From the NCBI RefSeq assembly GCF_030125375.1, contig NZ_JASJUU010000004.1, positions 1 to 64,000 on the forward strand: DNA of 64,000 bases, written 5' to 3'. A model generated the notes under the pieces. That model ran no database searches, had not been told where the DNA came from, and saw only the letters and a program-made list of their open reading frames with translations. This document shows, piece by piece, positions 24,570-33,029 of this stretch. The first letter of the stretch is position 1, and every line of letters begins with the position of its first letter. Source of the stretch: Pseudoalteromonas umbrosa (GTDB lineage Bacteria; Pseudomonadota; Gammaproteobacteria; Enterobacterales; Alteromonadaceae). The position numbers were made by a program, and so were the translations under genes.

Positions 24570-24651
24570 ATAATCAACTTAACCTTAACTAAACCTTTCG
24601 CTATTGTTCGCCAAAACTTTCCGAAAGGTTTCAACATTCAGGTAATTTACT

Positions 24652-24924
24652 ATGAAAACAGATGAAATCCAACAAGCAATAAAATCAAAGGGCTATACCC
24701 AAAGGCTTATTGCCTCAGCTCTCAAAGTTAGAGAATCTAGCGTGTCGCAAGTTATTAACGGTCATTCGTATTCTTCAAGGATCGGAAATTTTATTGCTCA
24801 AATCATTGAAAAGCCGGTAGAAGATGTATTCCCCGCGAAGGCCAACGTTAGCCCGCGTCTGACAAAAGATCAGCAAAGCTCAGCGGTAGCACAGTTACAA
24901 TCGATGTTGCAAATAGCGTCTTAA
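24652..24924 (+). CDS. Ner-like DNA-binding regulator
   Basis: A 90-residue protein with the Ner/Nlp type helix-turn-helix (IQQAIKSKGYTQRLIASALK; ESSVSQVINGHSYSSRIGNF; then IIEKPVEDVFPAK, matching the family IxxKPEVIWP region). It is the first early gene, divergent from the repressor, as ner is in Mu. It probably down-regulates both the early and repressor promoters. Slightly longer than Mu Ner (75 residues) because of a Gln-rich tail. Confidence 0.83.
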   Translation: MKTDEIQQAIKSKGYTQRLIASALKVRESSVSQVINGHSYSSRIGNFIAQIIEKPVEDVFPAKANVSPRLTKDQQSSAVAQLQSMLQIAS

Positions 24925-24934
24925 GGAACTGACA

Positions 24935-25138
24935 ATGGATAATTCGTCACAAATCAGTGTATTAAGTGTTCCATCAAATAAGGCTCTAGCATGTTTCTCT
25001 TTACTGCTTTCAAACGCCTTTCAGGTAACAGCGCTTTTGCGGCTAAATGATTTCTCCACCCACAGAGTAGCATTTGAACCCCCAAGCTTGTCTCTTCTGG
25101 TGAACGGTCAAACTCATCTATCGACAGGTCGAGGGTAG
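24935..25138 (+). CDS. Possible small early protein (doubtful)
   Basis: A 67-residue reading frame in line with the early operon and preceded by TAAGGAACTGAC, nearly the same leader as the confirmed small gene at 25946. Composition is not very protein-like (Ser/Leu-rich, no clear fold). A competing frame on the opposite strand (24954-25256, 100 residues) looks equally plausible in composition but has no Shine-Dalgarno and runs against the operon. Which is translated is unresolved. Confidence 0.35.
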   Translation: MDNSSQISVLSVPSNKALACFSLLLSNAFQVTALLRLNDFSTHRVAFEPPSLSLLVNGQTHLSTGRG

Positions 25139-25143
25139 GCACC

Positions 25144-25431
25144 ATGGCAGCTGCAATATCTGGAGTAAGACATTCTGCGAGTGCGGTTATAAAGGAGTTA
25201 AACGCCGATGTAGAGTCATATAGCAAGTCAATAGAGCTATCAATGTCATTATTCATAATAAGGCCAGATTGTTTCGTAAATTTATGTTTAGCACAGCTAG
25301 TTAAAGGACTGCTTAATGTGCCACCTCAGTTTGTTAACAACAGCATAGATGCGAGTGCAGCCAACGTACAGGCAAATCTACTGGCAATTATTGCCAGCAA
25401 AATTGCCAGCCATAAATTGATTAGGAACTAA
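25144..25431 (+). CDS. Possible small early protein
   Basis: A 95-residue frame 5 bases after the preceding one, preceded by GAGGGTAGG. The second half (LCLAQLVKGLLNVPPQFVNN; NVQANLLAIIASKIAS) is helical and protein-like. The first part overlaps the competing minus-strand frame. No family recognised. An internal start near 25243 is possible. Confidence 0.45.
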   Translation: MAAAISGVRHSASAVIKELNADVESYSKSIELSMSLFIIRPDCFVNLCLAQLVKGLLNVPPQFVNNSIDASAANVQANLLAIIASKIASHKLIRN

Positions 25432-25489
25432 TAAGAATTAGGTGGCAGTAATGTTTTTATATAGCAGTACATTAGTGGAGAACAATAGC

Positions 25490-25936
25490 ATGTTGAAAAG
25501 TGAAGACGCGCCTAAGTGCGATTTAACTTTCATCTTTATGGCTGCACTTAAGCACGCTGAGAATGAAAGTTGTTTTAGCCGTCCATCAATTATTGAAAGG
25601 ATGAATGAAGCTTTAGGCGGCGAAAAGTCGATAACTAAAGATATATACAGTAAGTGGTTTAGTCTCAGCTCGCCAACAAAATTACCAGCAGAGTTTTTGC
25701 CTGCCTTTTGCTGGGCTACACAATCTATAGCACCATTTGCAGCACTATTAGCACCTCTAGAGCATAGCCCTGTAGATGCTCGAAGTGCGGCTGTTGTCGA
25801 TGCATCTAGAAAGATAATGCAAGGGCAGAAATTGATAGATGAAGGCAACCAAGTACTTACCAAAATTCACCCTCAATCTTTAACCCCACCACATGCCCAT
25901 AACTCTGTTTGTGAGTTAAGCGACATACAAAAATAG
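25490..25936 (+). CDS. Hypothetical early phage protein
   Basis: 148 residues from ATG 25490 (GTGGAGAAC upstream); earlier in-frame starts are less well placed. Features include DLTFIFMAALKHAENESCFS, PSIIERMNEALGGEKSITKD and WFSLSSPTKLPAEFLPAFCW. This resembles small phage regulators of the P2 CII/Cox-neighbour type that act on DNA, but similarity is weak. It lies between the Ner-like gene and the transposase, where Mu-like phages hold variable genes. Confidence 0.65.
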   Translation: MLKSEDAPKCDLTFIFMAALKHAENESCFSRPSIIERMNEALGGEKSITKDIYSKWFSLSSPTKLPAEFLPAFCWATQSIAPFAALLAPLEHSPVDARSAAVVDASRKIMQGQKLIDEGNQVLTKIHPQSLTPPHAHNSVCELSDIQK

Positions 25937-25945
25937 GAACTGAAA

Positions 25946-26104
25946 ATGAGACATATCAAAGACCAAACTATACCCAAAATTCAGGTGGCGGAGCAAAAAA
26001 ACAGCGATTGGCGTGCGGTGAATTATGCAAATGCGTCAACGCGTTTAATGAGTATGGAGCAGTTAAAAGCCGTAGCAAACAGAATGCAAAGAGGTGCAGC
26101 ATGA
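25946..26104 (+). CDS. Short early protein (52 residues)
   Basis: Starts ATG at 25946 after ATAGGAACTG and ends TGA at 26102-26104, overlapping the next ATG (ATGA). It reads MRHIKDQTIPKIQVAEQK then a helical, basic C-terminus (STRLMSMEQLKAVANRMQ). The good ribosome site and the 4-base overlap argue that it is real. Function unknown. Confidence 0.65.
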   Translation: MRHIKDQTIPKIQVAEQKNSDWRAVNYANASTRLMSMEQLKAVANRMQRGAA

Positions 26105-26349
26105 CTTTAATCATTAGCAAAATGACACGAGATGATGCAGTAAGACTATCAGAAGGTAAACCACAAGTTCAGTGCAACTGTTGCAAACGAAGTGAAAAGC
26201 CTAAGAAGTCAGGTATTGGTGCTGATGAATGGCTAGTTGCTGCTCATGCCAATGGATGGAGAAGACTAAAAAGCGAGCACTTCGATTTTGATTGTGTATG
26301 TCCTGATTGCGTTGACGCATTTGCAAGACCAATAAAGGTGGCTGTATGA
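26101..26349 (+). CDS. Cys-rich putative zinc-binding early protein
   Basis: 82 residues from ATG 26101, translationally coupled to the genes on both sides by 4-base overlaps. Two Cys clusters (CNCCKRSEKPKKSG and CVCPDCVDAF) could bind zinc. A longer in-frame reading from 26008 runs through the preceding small gene and is rejected. Function unknown; small zinc proteins are common among transposable phage early genes. Confidence 0.65.
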   Translation: MTLIISKMTRDDAVRLSEGKPQVQCNCCKRSEKPKKSGIGADEWLVAAHANGWRRLKSEHFDFDCVCPDCVDAFARPIKVAV

Positions 26350-26573
26350 ATATTTCAAAGCATAGAAGTGCATATGTTTACCTAGAAAACGACAAGATCA
26401 CCGTATGGGTTTGCCCGGATAATGCGGGCTTTGATAAAGGCGGCAAATGGCTTGGTGATTTAATGGAAGACAACTCTCTGTACTTGCACATAGAAGCAAG
26501 TAAAGAGAATTGGTACAAGCTGCATAGACAGCTACGCCAATGGTTTAGCCCAGTGACAGTGGAGTGTAGCTAA
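26346..26573 (+). CDS. Hypothetical early phage protein
   Basis: A 75-residue protein, many aromatic residues (YVYLENDKITVWVCPDN; NWYKLHRQLRQWFSP). It overlaps its neighbours by 4 bases and 1 base. Predicted alpha/beta, soluble. Family not recognised. Confidence 0.6.
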   Translation: MNISKHRSAYVYLENDKITVWVCPDNAGFDKGGKWLGDLMEDNSLYLHIEASKENWYKLHRQLRQWFSPVTVECS

Positions 26574-26887
26574 TGAGTAATGAACAATACTTATCACCGC
26601 AAGTGCAACGCACTTTAAAAGCCATTGAGCTAATGGCAGGTCATGAAGTGTATGGCATTGAACCTAAAAAATTAGCAAAACTCGTGGGCTGTAGCGGCTC
26701 AGACTTAACTCGTGTTCTAGCGAATTTAGAGCATCAAGGCTGGGCCGAAAAACTGACTACAAACACACAGCGTTGGCGGTTGAATAAAAAGCCTGTCCAT
26801 ATCTGCAACACAGTTTCGCACAACTTCACTAGCGCTATCCGTGATCTGCAATTGGAACAAACTAAATACAACGGGGTGACAGCATGA
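26573..26887 (+). CDS. Winged-helix (IclR-like HTH) early protein
   Basis: A 104-residue protein with an N-terminal winged helix-turn-helix: VQRTLKAIELMAGHEVYGIE, then PKKLAKLVGCSGSDLTRVLA and NLEHQGWAEKL. This matches the DNA-binding half of IclR-type regulators without the effector domain. It overlaps the neighbours by 1 and 4 bases. It is likely an early regulator or accessory transposition protein. Confidence 0.7.
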   Translation: MSNEQYLSPQVQRTLKAIELMAGHEVYGIEPKKLAKLVGCSGSDLTRVLANLEHQGWAEKLTTNTQRWRLNKKPVHICNTVSHNFTSAIRDLQLEQTKYNGVTA

Positions 26888-27798
26888 GCCAAGACAATTT
26901 AGTTGAGCAAATTGACCACCATGTAGAGCAGAGCCAAAAGTTATTGGAGCAGCAGTACATATTAAAACAAGTGGGCCAAATTCAGGCATTTAATATGGTT
27001 GAAAAATTGGCAACCGTTTCCCAATTAAAACTTGTTCAAGGCATTAAAGAGTCTAAGAGTTACAAAGGGTTACCAATTTCTATTGAAGGAAAATTGGAAA
27101 CAGTTTCCACTTGGAAGCAGTTTTGTCAGTTTTTTTTGGACTTGTCTTATAAAACAGTTGATGAACGTCTTTCAAACCTGAATTCTTTAGGAGAACAGTT
27201 TTTTGAGCAAGCCCAAAAAATGGAGTTAGGGTATCGCCATTTAAAATCTTTAAGGGAGCTTCCTGATTCGGATCAAACGTTAGTCGTAGATTCAGAAGCA
27301 TTTGAAGTTGGTGATAAAGATGCTGTTCGTGAGTTAATCGACGAACTCAAAGAAAAGCACGCAAAAGAAACTGACAAGTTAAAAACTGAACTGGATGCAT
27401 CAGAACGAATGCTCAATGCGTCTCGAAAATCTGCGGCTGAAAAAGAAGATCAAATTGTTGAGTTAAGAGCGGAAAACGAACATAAGAAATTCAATTCAGA
27501 AAGGTGGAAAGGAGAAGCTAAAAGCTTTTTTGAAGCGTTGGCTAAAACTCAAAATCAAATTCGAGATGGTTTTAATCAGATGCTATTGCTTAGCGAGCAG
27601 TTAGAGACAATTCAAATCGACGACAAAACTTATGACACTGCTAAATCTGCCTTTTACGCTGACAGCAAAATTTTACTAACTCAGCTCGCTGGTATGTGGA
27701 ACGAAATCCACCGTACTTACGGCGATTTAGACGACGCAAGACCATCAGCTGACTGGCTCATTGAGTTAGGGTTTGAAGGCACGGAGGTAATGGAATGA
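26884..27798 (+). CDS. Coiled-coil early protein upstream of transposase
   Basis: 304 residues. The N-terminal 120 residues are helical (MVEKLATVSQLKLVQGIKES, with YKTVDERLSNLNSLGEQFFE). Residues about 150-210 form a charged coiled coil (DELKEKHAKETDKLKTELDA; EKEDQIVELRAENEHKK), recalling KfrA-like DNA-binding proteins. It overlaps the transposase start by 4 bases, so their expression is coupled. The family is not known to me; a DNA-binding or replisome-adaptor role is speculation. Confidence 0.65.
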   Translation: MSQDNLVEQIDHHVEQSQKLLEQQYILKQVGQIQAFNMVEKLATVSQLKLVQGIKESKSYKGLPISIEGKLETVSTWKQFCQFFLDLSYKTVDERLSNLNSLGEQFFEQAQKMELGYRHLKSLRELPDSDQTLVVDSEAFEVGDKDAVRELIDELKEKHAKETDKLKTELDASERMLNASRKSAAEKEDQIVELRAENEHKKFNSERWKGEAKSFFEALAKTQNQIRDGFNQMLLLSEQLETIQIDDKTYDTAKSAFYADSKILLTQLAGMWNEIHRTYGDLDDARPSADWLIELGFEGTEVME

Positions 27799-29579
27799 AC
27801 GCATTATCTCTAGAATATTGGGCAGAACAACTGGACCAAGCAGGACACGGTCAAAAAGGCGTGATCCGTGAAAAAGCGTGTGAAACATTAGGGCTAAGTA
27901 AAGACGCGTTGTATCGCAGGTTGAGGAGTCTCGGCTGGCAAAGTGGCAAGGCCAAACGCAGTGATGCTGGCAGTACCTCAATGAGCCAAGAGTCTATTAA
28001 TATGATGGTGTCATTGCTCAGTATTTCTAAACGCGCAAATGGTAAGCGAACCATGAATGTGCCTGTTGCATCAAGCATATTAGAGGCCAATGGTTACACA
28101 ACATTAAGTACAAGTCAGATCAGCCGTGTACTAGCTCAATATAACGCTAATATTCGCAAGCTAGATTCTGTTGAACCTCATAAGCAACTTCGTAGCTTGG
28201 GACCGAATCATGTTCACCAAGTCGACCCGAGTTATTGCCTGCTTTACTACCCACCAAATAGCAGAAAAGGCAAGGTACAACATTACGCAGATCAAGATGA
28301 GTTTTATCAGAATAAACCAGAAAACCTAGACAAGATAAAGCACCTCAAACTATGGCGCTATGTGCTAACCGATCATTGGAGCGGCACTATTAGAGTTCGT
28401 TATTACCAGGCTTCGGGCGAGACAGTTGCCAACCTATTTGATTTTTTGATGTGGTGTTGGAGTGCTCACGACGGATCATCATTTATGGGGCCGTGTGACT
28501 TCTTATACTGGGACAAAGGTAGCGCAAACACGGCTGCGGCTATTAAAAATGTTTTAAAGTGCCTGCAAGTTAAGTTTGAAGAACATAAAGCTAAAAGCCC
28601 GCGCGCCAAAGGCTCAGTTGAAAAAGGCAATGACATTGTTGAAACACAATTTGAGTCTCGCTTGTTAATAGAGCCAGTAAATAGCGTTGATGAAATTAAC
28701 GCTGCTGTGTGGTCTTGGCAAGAGGCGTTTAACGCCAACAAAATTAAAGGTCAAAACTGTAAGCATTCACGTCATAAAATGTCACGACAAGACGCGTGGC
28801 TTATGATTTACCAGCCTGAATACAGGCATCGTTTGCGCCAGCTACCAGATCTAAAAATTTGTAGGCTATTGCTGACAAAAACAGGTGATACGCGTGTTGT
28901 AACTGGTGAATTGACAGTTTCGTATTTGCACCCAGTTACTAAGTGTTCTTTGAATTATGACCTTAGTTCGCTGGAGCATATCAGTGTCGGTATGAAAGTG
29001 GACGTAAGCCCTATAATTATTGGGGAAACACCCGATTTAGTTGTAGGTGTTAAGAGCCCCATGGGTGATGTTATTTATCACCAAATTGCACCAATCAACT
29101 ATGACGCAGCTGGGTTTCGTGTTGATGCTCCTGTCTTCGGTGAAAACTTTGAAAGCCATGCTGATACCAAAACTCAACAAGCAGTTAAAGCTGCTGACAA
29201 GTTAGCCTATCCAAGCATGACTGAAAAGCAAATTGACCAAGCCAAAAAGAAAAAGTCCGCGCCATTTGGTGGCGAGTTAGTAGCTCACTCTCACTTTAAA
29301 GATGTCGAGCACGAAACCAGAATCGCGCCAAAGGGCGAAACTATTCAACCAGATAGCCCTGTCACTAAACAACTGAAAGAAGCTCCAAAACGTAAAGGCA
29401 AAGTTTTAGATGGACTAGATCTACGCATTATGGTGGCTGAGCGTTTAGGCCGTAATTTGAGACCTACTGAAGTTGATTGGTTATTGCAGCAAGAAATTAT
29501 TGAAACGGAAGTTAATGAAGTCGTTGAACAATTGCACTTAGGGATTGTGGAGACCCCAGTGCTGAAAATAGCGAGATAG
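27795..29579 (+). CDS. Mu-type transposase A (DDE recombinase)
   Basis: A 594-residue transposase. The N-terminal part holds a HTH (VIREKACETLGLSKDALYRR) and a second DNA-binding region. The catalytic core carries the DDE triad: D144 in NHVHQVDPSYC, D240 in FLYWDKGSAN and E276 in RAKGSVEKGND. A beta-barrel follows (HISVGMKVDVSPIIIGE) and the basic C-terminus would contact MuB. It is somewhat shorter than MuA (663). It performs strand transfer at the ends described here and acts with the ATPase encoded directly downstream. Confidence 0.93.
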   Translation: MNALSLEYWAEQLDQAGHGQKGVIREKACETLGLSKDALYRRLRSLGWQSGKAKRSDAGSTSMSQESINMMVSLLSISKRANGKRTMNVPVASSILEANGYTTLSTSQISRVLAQYNANIRKLDSVEPHKQLRSLGPNHVHQVDPSYCLLYYPPNSRKGKVQHYADQDEFYQNKPENLDKIKHLKLWRYVLTDHWSGTIRVRYYQASGETVANLFDFLMWCWSAHDGSSFMGPCDFLYWDKGSANTAAAIKNVLKCLQVKFEEHKAKSPRAKGSVEKGNDIVETQFESRLLIEPVNSVDEINAAVWSWQEAFNANKIKGQNCKHSRHKMSRQDAWLMIYQPEYRHRLRQLPDLKICRLLLTKTGDTRVVTGELTVSYLHPVTKCSLNYDLSSLEHISVGMKVDVSPIIIGETPDLVVGVKSPMGDVIYHQIAPINYDAAGFRVDAPVFGENFESHADTKTQQAVKAADKLAYPSMTEKQIDQAKKKKSAPFGGELVAHSHFKDVEHETRIAPKGETIQPDSPVTKQLKEAPKRKGKVLDGLDLRIMVAERLGRNLRPTEVDWLLQQEIIETEVNEVVEQLHLGIVETPVLKIAR

Positions 29580-29581
29580 TA

Positions 29582-30727
29582 GTGAGAATAACAAAGCTTA
29601 GCCATGTGTTTGATGTACTGGGAGTTAAGCAAGCCCAAGTAGTAAAAGCATTAGCCTCTGAGGGGCTTACCCTCAGTAAAGCCAGTTTAAGTCGCATCAC
29701 TAATCATGCTGACTGGCCTATCAACTGTGATGAAATCAATATTAAAAACTCCATCACAAGTTACTTAAAAAGTGTTGGCGCAAATCACGAACAACTGAAT
29801 GAACTGTTCAGTTGGTATGAGCCAAAAAGAACGAACCACGAGCAAATTGAATTTAATGATCCGGAGCCTGAAATGTTAAACGCAACTGCCAAGAAATTTT
29901 TCCAGCTACGCAGAGACCCTTTTGAAAATGAGATCAACTGTGAAGATGACCTGTTTTTAGTTGAATCTCATCAAATGATATTGGAAGACATGCTCATAGC
30001 TGCGACGGCTGGCAGCATGATTGCGCTATACGGCGAGTGTGGAAGTGGTAAAACAATCTTAAGAAGGATGTTTGTTCACCAAGTGCAATCGGATCATCCA
30101 GATTTAATACTGATACAACCCGCGCGATTAGACCGAAAGAAGATCACCGCTGAGTCCATTTCCACAGCAATTTGTAGAGCACTGCAAATTGGTTATAAGC
30201 CAAGCGCAGAAGAACGAGATGCAGCAATTGAAGAAGCTTTAATTGAAAGTGCCAGTAACGGTCATTTGCACCTCATGGTTATTGATGAAGCACATGATTT
30301 AAAGCCCGATGTAATCAAGCTTTTAAAACGTATCTGGGAACTAACACATGGATTCAAACGCGTCATGGGGATCGTGCTAATCGGACAAACAGAGCTACAT
30401 AAAAAACTGAGTGGGCAAAACGTTCGCGAATTCTCTTGGCGTTGTAACCAAATAAAAATGAATCCTTTGGGAGTGCATGTTCCTAGTTACATTAGGCATA
30501 AATTGGGGCGTGCAGGGTTAGACACAGACAAGGTTTTCACTGAAGACGCTTTAAGTGCGATCAGAGGTAAGTGCTCTGCGAAAGTCCAGCATGGTCTTGG
30601 CCTTGATGAAAGCGATTTAGATCGTTCATTTCCACTCAGCGTTAACACATGGCTAGCTAAAACAATGAACTTAGCAGCTCAAATCGGTGAGAAAAAAATC
30701 ACTGAATCACTAGTTCTGAAGGTGTAG
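29582..30727 (+). CDS. Transposition target ATPase (MuB-like, ExeA-type AAA)
   Basis: A 381-residue ATPase with GTG start, 2 bases after the transposase stop. The N-terminal domain holds a HTH (LGVKQAQVVKALASEGLTLS). Walker A is GECGSGKT (151-158) and Walker B is LMVIDEAH (231-238). A sensor-like GIVLIGQTEL follows, then a winged C-terminal part. It binds target DNA and stimulates the transposase. The AAA domain resembles ExeA-type ATPases, like the B proteins of BcepMu-type phages, more than classical MuB. Confidence 0.9.
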   Translation: MRITKLSHVFDVLGVKQAQVVKALASEGLTLSKASLSRITNHADWPINCDEINIKNSITSYLKSVGANHEQLNELFSWYEPKRTNHEQIEFNDPEPEMLNATAKKFFQLRRDPFENEINCEDDLFLVESHQMILEDMLIAATAGSMIALYGECGSGKTILRRMFVHQVQSDHPDLILIQPARLDRKKITAESISTAICRALQIGYKPSAEERDAAIEEALIESASNGHLHLMVIDEAHDLKPDVIKLLKRIWELTHGFKRVMGIVLIGQTELHKKLSGQNVREFSWRCNQIKMNPLGVHVPSYIRHKLGRAGLDTDKVFTEDALSAIRGKCSAKVQHGLGLDESDLDRSFPLSVNTWLAKTMNLAAQIGEKKITESLVLKV

Positions 30728-30732
30728 ATGAA

Positions 30733-31092
30733 ATGGAACATGTAGATATCACATTGACTGGGGTAGCCAACGTCAAAATTACTAAGAATGTCACGTTGCC
30801 CAAATCTGAAGCCGAGAAGCTCCTTTCGGACGATGGAAAAATTCAAGCCTTGCTTACAAGGCATAACCCAATAGAAGTGAAAAGCTGGGGCCATGTATTT
30901 GGGGAAAAGCAACGCGAGTTCACGATCACAAAGCCTGAACCTGGATACTCATGCGCAAATCATTTTTGTGGGTGGGTAGGAATTGAGTCGGACAAAGCTG
31001 AAGTTGAAAAGCCTGGTGGATCTGTTTCCACATGCCCTGAATGCGGTGGTAGTAAGTTTTATACATTCCAAAGGGTGGTGCCACGTGGATAA
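30733..31092 (+). CDS. Hypothetical early protein with C-terminal zinc ribbon
   Basis: A 119-residue protein. The N-terminal half is beta/alpha (LPKSEAEKLLSDDGKIQALL), and the C-terminal half has two Cys pairs, CANHFC and CPECGG, fitting a zinc ribbon. It overlaps the DUF2786 gene by 8 bases. No known family; zinc-ribbon proteins of this size are frequent next to transposition genes. Confidence 0.65.
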   Translation: MEHVDITLTGVANVKITKNVTLPKSEAEKLLSDDGKIQALLTRHNPIEVKSWGHVFGEKQREFTITKPEPGYSCANHFCGWVGIESDKAEVEKPGGSVSTCPECGGSKFYTFQRVVPRG

Positions 31093-31759
31093 ACGTATTT
31101 TAGACAAGATCAAAAAGTGTTTAGCGCTGGCTAAGTCTGCCACGAATGAGAACGAAGCTGCTGCCGCTATGCGCTCAGCACAGGCACTTATGGAGAAGCA
31201 TCGTATTAGTGCTGAAGATGTGGGCTTTTCAAATATTAAAGAAGCGAGTACTCCAGTAAAAATTAGCCGTGTTGTTTCCTACAAAGCTAACTTTATTGGG
31301 TTGATTGAGCGCGCTTTTGGTGTCGATGCTCTGCTCTATAGTAGTTTTTTGGGTAGCGAAATCCGCTTTATTGGCATACAGCCACAACCTGAACTAGCCG
31401 CATATTGCTGGGATGTATTGTGGCCGAAGATGATTGCAGAACGCTCAGCGTATGTTGCAGCTCAATCAAACCGTTGCAAGCGATCAACGAAAATGGCCAG
31501 AGGCGACAAGTTCGCTGAAGGTTGGGTAAACGGAATTTATGCGCAAATAACTGACTTTGCTCGCACCGATGCTGAACAACACCTAGTTGACGCGTATACC
31601 AATAAACACTACCCAAGTCGGGGTACAGCTAAAAGCATGACGCGTGGTAAAAAAGCTAATACTGGCAGTGCTGCGCGTGATGGTTATAACGCAGGAAAAC
31701 AACATTCAATCAACCGCCCAATTAACGGCGAATCTCAACGTAAACTAGCAGTAAGGTGA
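31085..31759 (+). CDS. DUF2786 protein
   Basis: 224 residues from a GTG start at 31085 preceded by AAGGGTGG. A longer frame starts at 30983 but would overlap the upstream gene by 110 bases. The N-terminus is the DUF2786 signature (ILDKIKKCLALAKSATNENE, then AAAAMRSAQALMEKHRIS). The rest holds KFAEGWVNGIY and a basic C-terminal tail (KSMTRGKKANTGSAARDG). The family is widespread in Mu-like phages and of unknown function. Confidence 0.85.
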   Translation: MDKRILDKIKKCLALAKSATNENEAAAAMRSAQALMEKHRISAEDVGFSNIKEASTPVKISRVVSYKANFIGLIERAFGVDALLYSSFLGSEIRFIGIQPQPELAAYCWDVLWPKMIAERSAYVAAQSNRCKRSTKMARGDKFAEGWVNGIYAQITDFARTDAEQHLVDAYTNKHYPSRGTAKSMTRGKKANTGSAARDGYNAGKQHSINRPINGESQRKLAVR

Positions 31760-31763
31760 AGTA

Positions 31764-32381
31764 ATGGAACAGGAATTTTTATTTAATAGCCGTGGTATCA
31801 AAGTTCCACTAAGCAAAGTCAGTGAGACTGATAAGGCCCAAAATGATTTGGTGTTAGAGTCAGTGCAGCAAGCAAAGAACCTGAGTGCGGCACATGACGA
31901 TTTTAAGCGCACTGTTTTCACAGACATCAATAATTTTATAGCTGAAGTGGGCCATAAATACGGTGTAGAAATAGGCGGGAAAAAAGGGAATATCACGCTC
32001 ACGTCATACGATGGGAAAAGCCGTATAAAAGTAGGTATTGCTGACAACATCACTTTTGGCCCAGAGATATTAGTCGCTAAAGAATTGATTGACTCGGTTA
32101 TTAATGAGCTTCTAGACCACGTAGGGGAAGAAGCACAATTAATAAAGGACATTGCCCAAGATGCATTCGAGACTAATAAGGAAGGACAATATAGCAAAGC
32201 GAAGATCATGAACTTGCGCAGCAAGTACCGTGAAGGTCATAAGTCAGACGAGTGGGCCGCAGCGATGAAAGCACTTGATGATGCTTTTATTCTCTCAAGC
32301 ACAAAAACCTATGTTGTGTTTCATGAAAAAGATGAGTGGGGGAAATGGCACCAAATCCCGCTCGTTAGTAAATCGCTGTAG
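31764..32381 (+). CDS. DUF3164 family phage protein
   Basis: A 205-residue protein with the family pattern: FKRTVFTDINNFIAEVGHKY, GNITLTSYDGKSRIKVGIAD, then FGPEILVAKELIDSVINELL and a C-terminal MKALDDAFILSSTKTYVVF. DUF3164 proteins stand beside GemA in many transposable phages. Their role is unsettled. Starts 4 bases after the DUF2786 stop. Confidence 0.87.
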   Translation: MEQEFLFNSRGIKVPLSKVSETDKAQNDLVLESVQQAKNLSAAHDDFKRTVFTDINNFIAEVGHKYGVEIGGKKGNITLTSYDGKSRIKVGIADNITFGPEILVAKELIDSVINELLDHVGEEAQLIKDIAQDAFETNKEGQYSKAKIMNLRSKYREGHKSDEWAAAMKALDDAFILSSTKTYVVFHEKDEWGKWHQIPLVSKSL

Positions 32382-32390
32382 GTGGTAACC

Positions 32391-33029
32391 ATGAAAATGA
32401 ATAAATCACGCTATATACAGTTGATCCATGTTGGTAAAGGCCAATTGGGTTGGGATGACGAACTGTATAGAAGCAACCTAGTTGCATTGACCAAAAAGAA
32501 TAGCTGTTTAGATATGTCAGTCATCGAGCTGAACAAAGTACTGGAGTTCATGAAATCAAAAGGTTTCAAACCAGTTTCAAATAAGGCCAAAGGCAAGTAT
32601 TCGCCTAAAACCCGAGATAAAAGTTCTCATACACCATTGGATAAGCTGCGCCAGTTGTGGATTGCGATGAAGTCTCGGGGCTATGTTCGAGATGGATCAG
32701 ACAATGCCTTATTGAATTGGACGAAAAGCCAAGCAAAGCGACTAAACCACAATGTTGCAATTGAGCGTTTGGAGTGGCTTAAACCAGGCATGACACACGC
32801 GCTAATTGAGCAACTAAAACTGTGGTACAAGCGAGAGCTAATTAGCGATTTAGCTGATGTGCTTCCGGCTTTGCATGAATTACCTCTTAATAATGAAGAG
32901 AGATTCAAAGCACGTAGCATGCCGTCTATAGGCCAGCTACATAGTTGCAATGTGGAATGGCTAGAGTCTTCGATCGCTTTTATTGGCTTGATGTTGGGAA
33001 AATACGGAGAGCAAGGCAATGGAAATTAG
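32391..33029 (+). CDS. GemA-like regulator (Mu gp16, DUF1018)
   Basis: 212 residues from ATG 32391 (TAGGTGG Shine-Dalgarno); a GTG at 32382 is possible. The N-terminus (YIQLIHVGKGQLGWDDELYR) is the GemA signature, followed by VIELNKVLEFMKSKGFKP. The C-terminal half continues with DKLRQLWIAMKSRGYVRDG and IERLEWLKPGM. In Mu, GemA modulates host gene expression and DNA topology. It overlaps the Mor gene by 11 bases. Confidence 0.87.
   Translation: MKMNKSRYIQLIHVGKGQLGWDDELYRSNLVALTKKNSCLDMSVIELNKVLEFMKSKGFKPVSNKAKGKYSPKTRDKSSHTPLDKLRQLWIAMKSRGYVRDGSDNALLNWTKSQAKRLNHNVAIERLEWLKPGMTHALIEQLKLWYKRELISDLADVLPALHELPLNNEERFKARSMPSIGQLHSCNVEWLESSIAFIGLMLGKYGEQGNGN

Noticed and set aside
24523..24570. 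Longer N-terminus of the repressor
   Set aside because: These codons run through the inverted-repeat operator, and the HTH domain begins right after the ATG at 24522.
26008..26100. Upstream extension of the Cys-rich early protein
   Set aside because: It would overlap the small gene 25946-26104 in another frame; ATG 26101 forms the typical ATGA overlap seen throughout this operon.
30983..31084. Upstream extension of the DUF2786 protein
   Set aside because: The family signature begins at the GTG of 31085, which has a Shine-Dalgarno, and the extension lies inside the zinc-ribbon gene.
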